Below, piece by piece: positions 17,172 through 26,800 of a stretch of DNA of 64,000 bases. The position numbers were made by a program, and so were the translations under genes. Under the pieces are notes generated by a model. That model saw only the letters and a list, made by a program, of their open reading frames with translations, searched no databases and was not told the origin of the DNA. Position 1 is the stretch's first letter; each line of letters starts with the position of its first letter. Source of the stretch: an uncultured Mycoplasmatota bacterium (GTDB lineage: Bacteria; Bacillota_I; Bacilli_A; RF39; UBA660); the NCBI GenBank assembly GCA_946402735.1, contig CAMIXH010000002.1, forward strand, positions 93,080 to 157,079, in the 5' to 3' direction.

Positions 17172-18027
17172 GTTTATCCTCGTTCATCTTTTCATTTATT
17201 CGTTTTTGTAACTCACTTAAATCCAACCTAACAGTATAACCAAACGGATCATCATCGTCATTTTCAGCGTTGTCCTTTTTAACTTCTTGTGTTTTTTTGT
17301 ATAATTCTACAATTTCTTTATCAGTTAATTCTGGTTCTTTTTCTTCTTTTTCCTCTTTTTTATCCTTCTTTTCTTCTTCAGTCTTTGTTTTCTTTTTCTT
17401 CTTTAATTCTTCAGTTTTAGCTTTTACTACTTTTATTTTTTCATCTAATTTTTCTTTAATATTATTTTTCTTTCTTGGTTTCTTTTCTTCTTTTTCTTCT
17501 TCTTTAACATCTTCTATTTCTACAACTTTAACCTTATCTTCTTCTTTATTTCCTTTATATGAAAATGCAAAATCAAATAACATTAAAGTCACAAAAATCA
17601 TAATAATTATAGTAGGAGAAGTAAATATTTGTTGCCATACTCCACCTTGTCTAATAACATGTACTACTTTACCAATAATATCATCTTTCTTAATAGAAAC
17701 ATCCTTAGCATTATTGGCATCTCCCTTAGTAATATATGAGTTACCACTCTTTGAGATAACTCTGTGTGTTACATAAGCATTATCACTCTTAAATGTAACT
17801 ATATCATTTAAATCATAATCTTTTTGTTCTTTAACGACAATTATATCGTTTTGACTTATTACTGGCTCCATACTACCAGTAGCAACATTAAAAATAGAGT
17901 ATCCGAAAACGTCGAAATATTCTTTACCACTAACCATCATTTTAACTCTTGAGAATATTATTAATACAAGTACTAAGAACACTAAGAAAGTTAAAACATC
18001 TACAATAATTCCAAATACTCTCTTCAT
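17164..18027 (-). CDS. SipW-like type I signal peptidase with long charged tail
   Basis: A 287-residue protein with intact catalytic motifs: TGSMEP (S52, M53), YVTHRVI (H88 in the Ser/His arrangement of SipW and ER-type enzymes) and the KGDANNAKD block (D103). One helix precedes (about 8-27) and one follows (about 138-155) the catalytic part. Residues 160-287 are a highly charged Lys/Glu-rich, coiled-coil-like cytoplasmic tail that signal peptidases normally lack. It heads a cassette with two TasA-like genes downstream. Confidence 0.88.
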   Translation of the reverse strand: MKRVFGIIVDVLTFLVFLVLVLIIFSRVKMMVSGKEYFDVFGYSIFNVATGSMEPVISQNDIIVVKEQKDYDLNDIVTFKSDNAYVTHRVISKSGNSYITKGDANNAKDVSIKKDDIIGKVVHVIRQGGVWQQIFTSPTIIIMIFVTLMLFDFAFSYKGNKEEDKVKVVEIEDVKEEEKEEKKPRKKNNIKEKLDEKIKVVKAKTEELKKKKKTKTEEEKKDKKEEKEEKEPELTDKEIVELYKKTQEVKKDNAENDDDDPFGYTVRLDLSELQKRINEKMNEDKHE

Positions 18028-18059
18028 TATTCGTACACCCTTCTTATTATTTTTTCTTT

Positions 18060-18680
18060 TTAATTATATGGAGTAATTGTCTCTCCTAAGTATTGTATTG
18101 CATGGAATCCAATTGGAACTTTTAAACTATTTCCAGGCACAATACCAATCTCTGTATCAGATTCATCATAATCTCTATCATCATCCCAATAAACATATAT
18201 TCTTAAGGATAATGTTTCATCATTTTCTATTTGACTTAAACTAATAACTCCAGTATAGTCATGCTCCCCTGTTTGAATAATTCCTATTGTTTCAAGTCCA
18301 TCAATTTCAAATCTAATATTATCTTCATAATTTGTATCACTTAAATCAAAATTAAGTGTATACTTAACTGCAACATCACAATCAGTTGCATCTATTATTA
18401 AATCAAAATATGCACTTCCTCCAGGAGCAATATATCCTGCTTCTACATGAGGATTTGGTGTATAAACAAAACTATCTATTACTATTTCATCACTAGTACC
18501 AGTAGTAATGTCTTTACCACTTACTTTAATAATCCATTTACCAATACCCTCTTCAACAGTACCAATAGTATTTGTTTCAAATAAAGCAAGCGTGTCATAA
18601 ACTAGTGTTACTGAAACAGCGAACACTATTATAACTAATAAGTATAAAATAACTCTTGTTCTATTATTCCTCTTCTTCAT
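18060..18680 (-). CDS. TasA-like exported protein
   Basis: A 206-residue protein with signal helix (about 8-28) followed by a beta-rich mature domain with the typical segments GKWIIKVSG, IAPGGSAYFDLIIDA and RIYVYWDDD. The start overlaps the upstream signal-peptidase-like gene by 17 bases; the overlap places the ribosome-binding site inside that gene. Probably one of the structural fibre or accessory subunits. Confidence 0.78.
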   Translation of the reverse strand: MKKRNNRTRVILYLLVIIVFAVSVTLVYDTLALFETNTIGTVEEGIGKWIIKVSGKDITTGTSDEIVIDSFVYTPNPHVEAGYIAPGGSAYFDLIIDATDCDVAVKYTLNFDLSDTNYEDNIRFEIDGLETIGIIQTGEHDYTGVISLSQIENDETLSLRIYVYWDDDRDYDESDTEIGIVPGNSLKVPIGFHAIQYLGETITPYN

Positions 18681-19200
18681 CTTTCATTTCTTTTGCCTCT
18701 TCTATAATTGAATATACCTCATATACAATGGCAAATATTGTTGGGAAAATTACTAAAAACATAAATCCCCAACGAGATTCAAATATAGAGAGAACAAGTC
18801 CCCATCCATGATAAACCATAGCCCCATTAGCTTTACCTATCATCTTAGAATGTGATGCTATATCTTTACCGAAGTAATATGAATCTTCAGCATGATCTTC
18901 TTCAGTAATAGTAGTTATTTCACCATAATTAATAAATACTCTATCTTGAGGATTAGTTAAATAGAAGAAGGCTTTTTCCCCTACTTTGTAATTACCTTCA
19001 GTAACCTTTTTAACAATAACTAAATCATGTTCCTTAAAATCCGGTTCCAACCTATCACTATCTACAATCAATATAGAATAATTGCCAATTTCACTTACAC
19101 TATAATCATTAAATGAAATTAAACATATAGTTGAAACTACTGCAATTAATACCCATACAGATATTAATATACCCTTTACAAAACCTAAAATCTTCTTCAT
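18664..19200 (-). CDS. Catalytically degenerate signal peptidase homologue
   Basis: A 178-residue protein with the same layout as the two SipW-like enzymes of this operon (N-terminal helix about 8-28, C-terminal helix about 140-165). The catalytic stretch reads VDSDRLEPDF where the active enzymes have ATGSMEP, so the nucleophile Ser is replaced by Arg50. The general-base region reads FINYGEI in place of YVTHRVI, so His is replaced by Tyr92. It should therefore be inactive as a protease; a chaperone or adaptor role for the overlapping TasA-like substrate is inferred. First gene of the operon, behind a consensus promoter. Confidence 0.75.
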   Translation of the reverse strand: MKKILGFVKGILISVWVLIAVVSTICLISFNDYSVSEIGNYSILIVDSDRLEPDFKEHDLVIVKKVTEGNYKVGEKAFFYLTNPQDRVFINYGEITTITEEDHAEDSYYFGKDIASHSKMIGKANGAMVYHGWGLVLSIFESRWGFMFLVIFPTIFAIVYEVYSIIEEAKEMKDEEEE

Positions 19201-19226
19201 ATAAACCTCACTTTATCATCATATTC

Positions 19227-19255
19227 ATTATAATATTTTATACTTTATTAGTCAA
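19227..19255 (-). promoter_or_regulatory. SigA-type promoter of the ten-gene TasA/signal peptidase operon
   Basis: On the minus strand TTGACT, 17-base spacer, TATAAT; it overlaps nothing but touches the stop codon of the 500-residue gene (19257). Strong match, so the operon 19200 to 10709 probably starts here. Confidence 0.75.
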
Positions 19256-19256
19256 A

Positions 19257-20759
19257 TTATTTCAAAGTATCCTTAACCTCTATTAAGTACTTTATTTCAT
19301 TTAAATCAATGCCATTTCTTTCAACATCATATTTAACAATAAGCTTCCCTACATCTTCAATTAACTTATCTATTTCTGATAAATCTAATCTTTCCATACT
19401 AAATTCAATATTATTAAGTTTATACTTTTCACATATAATCTTATTCATTTCTTTTTCATCATTAATATTAATATTGTTTAATATATCAGAATTATTATCA
19501 TAGATAAATCTTTGAAGTTCTAATAACTTACTATCAATATCTTTAACTGTAATATCTGGATCATTTTTCTTTAAAATACTTACAAAATAATCATAATTAT
19601 AACTAGCTAATTTTAACATATCGAAACAACTAGTTTCATTATCTACATATTTATATATAGTATCTTTAATCATTAAAGAATCTAATTCTTCATAATCATT
19701 AATTAATTCAGTTATTATATTATTTCTTTCTAATTTGGCATCAGCCATTTTTTCTTTGCTTAGTTTTAAGAACCCAAACATAGGATTATTCATTTTCTTA
19801 TTTAAACTAGCAACACTACTTTCTTTCTTCTCTATTTCTTTTAATTTATTAGCAAATAAATCTTTATATTCAGCTTTATGTTCATATAAAGCTTTAATGT
19901 CATTAGCTATAAATACATACTTTTGATATTCTTTATATTCATTTAATGTATCTTGTAATTTAATTAAATTCTCATAATTTCTTTCATTATCAGAATCAAC
20001 TAACATCTTAGATAATTCTTCCATTCTACTAGGACTTAAGAATTCTTTAACATCCATTTGTCCTTCATTAAATAAATCAAATAAGTAATGAACATTATTA
20101 TGTTTAATTCTTTCATTAGCATTGATTACTCCTCTGTGTTCATTAATAACAGCATGATAATCAAAACTTCTATATTTATTTTCAAAATTCTTAGAAATAA
20201 CCTTTTCATTTTTATATACAATATTTTTAATAGCTATCTCTATTTGTTTAATAATATCTGGTGTTTTAAAGTATAGTTCATTAAACACATCTTGTATATT
20301 TTTACCTTTATCAAAGAAGCAGCATATATATTTATATACACTTTCACTAATAGTGAAATCTTCTTTAGTTAAAGTAACACCAACACTCTTAAATCTATGA
20401 AATAATTCTTCTAGTTTTTTATTAATATAATCTAAATCACCATCAGAATATTCAATATCATAAAATGTTTTTTCAATATCAAGTCTCTCTGTAATAGGAA
20501 CTCTACTATCTGTTAATTTTAGTGAATCATAATCAAGAGTAGCTTCTAAAAGATTATATCTATCAGTTGTATACTTTCTTGTAATTCTATCTGCTCTTGT
20601 ATTGATTTCACCTATACACTCAGATAACATATGTTTATATTTTGATAAATAATCTTCAACATATTCTAAGCATTTTTCCTTATTTTTTTTAGTTTTATTA
20701 GGAAGGACTTTAATATTAGAATTAAATATTTCTATATCATGCTTAATATCTTCTATCAT
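19257..20759 (-). CDS. Unknown 500-residue helical protein
   Basis: A soluble, mostly helical protein with no signal peptide, several coiled-coil-like stretches (for example around residues 270-335) and high Lys/Asn/Asp/Tyr content. No known domain recognised. Its ATG overlaps the stop of the 32-codon gene (ATGA), so it is translationally coupled to it, and both follow the giant repeat protein. Its cytoplasmic nature next to a giant exported protein suggests a role in export or assembly, but this is context only. Confidence 0.6.
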   Translation of the reverse strand: MIEDIKHDIEIFNSNIKVLPNKTKKNKEKCLEYVEDYLSKYKHMLSECIGEINTRADRITRKYTTDRYNLLEATLDYDSLKLTDSRVPITERLDIEKTFYDIEYSDGDLDYINKKLEELFHRFKSVGVTLTKEDFTISESVYKYICCFFDKGKNIQDVFNELYFKTPDIIKQIEIAIKNIVYKNEKVISKNFENKYRSFDYHAVINEHRGVINANERIKHNNVHYLFDLFNEGQMDVKEFLSPSRMEELSKMLVDSDNERNYENLIKLQDTLNEYKEYQKYVFIANDIKALYEHKAEYKDLFANKLKEIEKKESSVASLNKKMNNPMFGFLKLSKEKMADAKLERNNIITELINDYEELDSLMIKDTIYKYVDNETSCFDMLKLASYNYDYFVSILKKNDPDITVKDIDSKLLELQRFIYDNNSDILNNININDEKEMNKIICEKYKLNNIEFSMERLDLSEIDKLIEDVGKLIVKYDVERNGIDLNEIKYLIEVKDTLK

Positions 20760-20854
20760 TGCTCTAGTTCCTCCTTTTGATTCTCTAGACTTTGGATAAA
20801 TTCTTTTAATAATTTGTATAATTCAAGTAATTCTTTACTATCTAAATCTTTCAT
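20756..20854 (-). CDS. Small 32-residue coiled-coil-like protein
   Basis: A short gene between the giant protein and the 500-residue unknown: ATG 20854 preceded by AAGGAGTT at proper spacing, and its TGA stop overlapping the next ATG in an ATGA junction. The peptide begins MKDLDSKELLELYKLL and is a Leu/Glu/Lys amphipathic helix. Tight spacing on both sides (12 bases from the giant gene's stop) supports a real, coupled gene. Function unknown. Confidence 0.65.
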   Translation of the reverse strand: MKDLDSKELLELYKLLKEFIQSLENQKEELEQ

Positions 20855-20866
20855 ATTAACTCCTTC

Positions 20867-23800
20867 CTATTTTATAATAATATACTTATCTACAGTACCT
20901 ATCTTAGAATTGCCATCGTACAAGATAAATTCTAATTTATAAGTACCACTCTTTAGGTTGTCTTTATAGTTGAATGTATGAGTAAACTCACTTCCAGGAC
21001 TATCATCGACAACGTATTCTTTTTCCCTAGTTGACGCTACTAAATCAGTAAAGTATTTATTAGCATCTACTAAACTATACGTAGTATCATGAACACTAGC
21101 ATAGTTTCTTCTATACATTTTAAATTTAATATTTGGATTTGTCAAACCTGAATTGTAATTAAATGTATATGTAATACTCTTATTTCCTTTTTCAGTTAAA
21201 TCAGTTTCAGTATTAACAATCATTTCTTCAGGATCCGCATCAACATCCAGACCATATATTTCATTAACAATTTCAATATCGAAGTCTAATGTATCAGAAG
21301 ATACAAGTCCATAATATATACCATCAGGAGATCCAAACGATTCAAATCTCAATTTATAATTTCCTGATGCTATCGTAGAAGTACCAGTATTAATGATTAT
21401 CCATCTTTCGGCACTACCTACTTTATCAGCAAGTTTAATTCTTGTATTACCTTCTATGTTAGGGTCATATCTAGCTTCATTTAGTTCATAGTATAAACCA
21501 AGAAGAGTTGTTCCGGTTACTACTTCACCATCTGAATTTATTAATGATATTTTAACACCCATCTTAGAATCAAAGTAATGTGTATCATATACAGTAATTG
21601 AACCAACCATTTGTTGTGTGTAATTGATTAGTAAGTCGGCAGTTACTGAATCCCCATTATAAATCTTATATGAACTAAGTGATCCACTTAAATCAATAAC
21701 AGCATCCTCATTAGCATATATACCGTAAGTTAATGAATTATGTTGAGGTGCTAGAACACTATAAATTGTTTGATTATCTGCATCTCTTAATTCCATTAAT
21801 AATTTATTACCAAGCTTATTTGAAGCAATTGTTGTATCACCAAAATCAATTATGAATATAAATTCTTCTTCAGCATAATCTGGATTACTATGGAAGTATT
21901 CAGCATTCATAGTAGCATCATTATAGTAAACGTTACTACTAATAGCTCCCATTACTTCAAACATAGATAAATCATATGAAGCTTCACCAATATTATTTAA
22001 TTCATTTGTCTTATTAGTAACATCAGTACTATTAATTACATGATAATAATATTTAGGAGTAGATTCACTTAAGTCTATCATAGTAATCTTAGTATTTAAT
22101 GGGAATACATAATTTGATACAAGAGTTCTATGATATCCAGGTTTATAAATGTTTTCTCCAGCATTGAATAATGAGAAGTAAGCACTTAATGATGATTTAC
22201 TTGTTATGTTAGTTGAAGTACTTGTAAACATTTCATACTTACGTCCTGGTGTCATAGATCCTTCATAACTTAATGTATCAAATAATGAACGAGATATATT
22301 AATCTTAATATTAAGTCTCTTTGTTTCTTTTAATAATGGACTTATTTGTGTTGTTGATAACATTTGTACATGAACACTACCCATCTCACCCTCAGTATAT
22401 AAGTTCTTTGAGTGATATAAGTATAGAAGTAATGATGGAACTACTCCACTATTACCACCAACATAAGATGTTGTTCCTGTATAAGGTCTTTCTAAATTTT
22501 CATCTGATAAGAATTGTGTATGACCATTTGTTAACCATCCACTATTACTTGTTTCAAATGCAAGACCCATTACATTATCAGCAGTTGTTTGATTTGGAGC
22601 AATCTTACTAATATCATTCTTATCAACAAGCTCTACTCCACTAGCTAACTCACTAAAGTCAAAACCTAAAATATCAAATGTAGTATTTGGTCTTGTAAAG
22701 TCTCTTAATGATAACTCTACTGTTCCAAGTGTTGAATACTTAGATGCTACTAAATCAACTTCGTATTCAATAACACCAGTACCAATTGTCCACATGTATA
22801 AAGGTCCAGTCTCTGGTTGAGGTTCTATATAAGCAACTGTGTTCTTAGCAGTTGATTCATCAATAAAGTTAGAATAGAAACCATCAACTTCAATATTATG
22901 ATCTGTTTCATGAAGACCAAGTACATAAGCAGTTACATTATCAAATACACCTGCCCAGTCTAATGTTGCTCCGTATGCAAAATCATCATACATACCAACA
23001 TTAACTTCTCCATTACCTTTATACTTATACATTCCGAAGAATGTCATACCATTTACTTCACCATAATCAGTTACGTTTTGATCGTGAGCTATATTTAATG
23101 CTTTATTTGCTTTATCAGCAAGTAAATATATTCTATTATCAACAGTCTTAGTAACAGTTTCATTGTCTTTATTAATAGTTACTGCTGCTTTATTACCAGA
23201 AGAGTCTAAACTATTAAATTCTTCAAGAAGGTTTGCTCCACTCTCCAAGAATAATGTTGAATTATTCTTTAGATTTAATACTGGAATTCTTGAAATTGTG
23301 AATAACTCAGTAGCATAATCATTTTCTCTATCGGTTGCTCCACTTAATGTGAATGCTGAGTTATCAATTGTTACTACATCTGCTCTTTGAATTGATACAT
23401 TGCTCTTTGGACTATCAAATGTACCATAGTTCTTAATCATTATTGAACTTGATCCATTTGTAGTAGAAGCATTACCACTTCCAAAGAATGAACCATGTAT
23501 ATCAAAGTTAGCATAACCATTTCCATTTACATTAACACTTGTTCCATTTGTAACACTAACGAATGACCAGTCATATTCATCACTACCACTTGCGTTAGCT
23601 TCACCACCACCGAATACAGTTCCTTCAATTAATACTGTTCCTCTTTCGATGTTAGTTCCAGTTGGAACATCAGCTCCAATGTCTACAGAAGTTGTTCCAT
23701 ATACTTTAGAAGTATTAGCTCCTCCATATACATTTCCATATATTGTAGCTCCAGTTATTTTAACTGTTGCTGTTGAATTATTATTTTGTTCACTACCAGT

Positions 23801-26800
23801 AGTAGCAGCATTACCACCACCGAATACTGAACATCTACTTAAAACTGTACATGAACTTGTTCCTACTACTGTTGTACCACTTACTGTTATTGCTGTATTT
23901 CCATGTACTGTAGCAGTTGCACCATTACCTCCGGCATAAGCACTACCACCTACTGTAGTATTGTGGATAAGTACAGTTGAATTACCTCCAACTTCTCCAT
24001 TATTTCCACCACCATATAAGTTATTTGGAACGCTTCCACCAAGAAGAGTTAATGTTGTATTACCTGTAACATTGGCATCGTTTCCTCCACCAAATATTGT
24101 TGTAACACTTCCGCCATTAACAAGTACATTTGTTGTAGTTGTAGCAGCTTTATTACCACCACCATATAGGTTAGTAATTGTAGAACCATTAACAGTTACA
24201 TTAGCACTACCAGTTGTACCTCCTTGATTATTACCACCATATAAATCAGTAATTGTTCCTTTATTTATTGTTACATGAGAAGTAGTAACATTACCTTGTT
24301 GATTTGATCCACCATAGATACTTCCCACTGTAATTCCTGTACTATTATCATTACCAACTGTAATATTTGTTGTAGTAGCTCCAGCTTGGTTTCCACCACC
24401 ATAGATACTACCAATACTTGTTGCATTATTAACTGTAATATTTGTAGTACCAGTATTAGTTTGGTTACCACCACCATATATTGTAGTAATTTGTCCTTCA
24501 TTTACAGTGATATTTGAAGTAGTTGTTACACCACCAGCATTATTACCACCATAAACTGTTCCAAGTACACCATCACCAATTATAATTGTTGAACTATTAA
24601 CATTACCTGATGTATTACTTCCACCATATAATGTTGTTACATGAGCATTACTACTTGTTGAATTTATTGTTGTTGTAGTAGCTCCGGCTTTATTACCACC
24701 ACCATATGCAGTAGTAACATTTCCACCATTAAATGTAACATGTGTATTTCCAGTTGTGGCTTCATTACCACCACCATATAGTGTTGTAACACTTCCACCA
24801 CTTACAGTAACATTTGAAGTATTTGTTTGACCACCTTCATTGTTTCCACCAAACATTGTACCAACTGTTCCATTTGTTAAAGTAACATTTGATGTTCCTA
24901 CTGTACCTGATTTATTTGATCCACCATATACACTAGTTGCATTTACATTAGCTCCATTTAATGTAATGGTTGTTGTAGTAGCACCAGCTTGGTTACCACC
25001 ACCATATATTGCAGGTATTGTATTTGCAGTATTCGTAATATTAATATTTGTTGTTGATGTTCCAACTAAGTTACCACCACCATACATAGCAGTTGTAACA
25101 CTTCCACCACTCATATTAATATTTGTTGTTGAACAATTTCCACCTTCGTTGTTACCACCATATACTGTTCCAGCAGATCCTCCAGTGATATTAATATTTG
25201 TTGTTCCTACTGTACCTGATTGATTAGATCCACCATACATAGTAGTAATATTTCCACCAGATACATTAACTGTTGTTGTATTTATTGAAGTTTTATTTCC
25301 TCCACCAAATACATTAACAATTGTTCCACCATCAATATTAACAACATCTGTTCCTACTGGTTGTCCAGCTTCATCAAATCCACCATATACACTTCTAATA
25401 GTTCCACCATGAACATTAACAGTAATATTACCATTTATATTTGGTGTAAATGATGAACTACCTTTAGCTCCACCAAATACACTTCCAATTACATTTCCAT
25501 TATTAACAGTTACTGTAACTGTCTTATTATTATGAGTATTATTTCTTTCAGTTTCATTAACAGTACCGTAAGCACTACCACCATATACATTACCATTTAT
25601 TGCTGGTCCACTTGATGAAGTACCTATCTTAATATTAACATTTCCACTAACAAATGTACCTGGATTGTTGTTATTAGTATAACCTCCTTCACCACCGCCA
25701 TATACATCTGTACCAACTGTACCACCTTTAATATTTACATTAGTGTTTCCATATACAGTTCCAAGTGTCCTAGAGCCTCCATAAACGCTTCCATTAACTG
25801 TCCCACCAGTCATATCAATAGTTATTTCTACATCATTTCCTGGATTAGTAGTTGGATTCCACCAACTACCAGATGTAGTTTCATCGCTTCCAGCACCATT
25901 GTTATTTCCAGCTCCATAAACAGAACCATTTATTGTTCCACCTAATATTTTAATATTTGTTGCATAATTTTGATTTGAACCATTTTGTCCAGTGGCTCCA
26001 TAGTTACCACCACCATAAACGTTTCTTAAAATTATTCCACCATCAATAATTACAGTTGAATTATTAACAGTACCAACACTTGAATATCCTTGTTTTCCAT
26101 TTCCAATTCCAAATACGCTACCAGCTTCAACTTTTGAAACACTTTCTATAGTATTATTTGCAACCAATGTTGGAGTTCCTATTGTAGCATTACCACCTAC
26201 ATAAACATAAGCGTCACCTACAACTTTACCGTTTTGAGTAGTAGAACTACCATCATAACTTACACCATTAGATCCACCAAATATAGCATATCTAATAGTT
26301 CCTCCAGTAGCTTGAACTATTCTATTACCATAAGTTTCAGTAATACCAGCTCCACCTACTACTACATCTACAACTCCACCTTTGATATAAATCAAAGCAC
26401 TGTTGTAATTAGTTTGAGATGATTGAGCAAGAGGTCCACCGATTAAGTTATAAATATAACCACCCTCGACAACACCTTCTCTTATAGCATAATGTGCTCC
26501 TCCGTATAATCCTCCAACATATACTCCATCATAATATGTACCTTGATCTGCTCCAAATTGACCAGATTTAATAATTGAATGAAGCATTATGTCAGTAGCA
26601 CTACTTCCACGAATGTTACCATTCCAGCTACCAGCTGCAGTATGTTTAACTACTAAGTTAGCTGCATTTGATACATTTGATACATCGCCTTCAGATACTC
26701 TATCATAATCACAACCCCATATTGCAGTTCCATCTATATAAGCATTATTGCTGTTTGTTGCATTTGTTGTTGTAACACTTAACTCATCATAGAAACCACT

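Noticed and set aside
23470-26080. Regular repeats resembling a CRISPR array
   Set aside because: The units are coding, of variable sequence without constant repeats and unique spacers, and no cas genes are near.
22300-26450. Several long plus-strand frames with Pro/Val-rich products across the giant gene
   Set aside because: They are shadows of the tandem glycine/threonine repeats of the giant protein and have no start sites or sensible composition.
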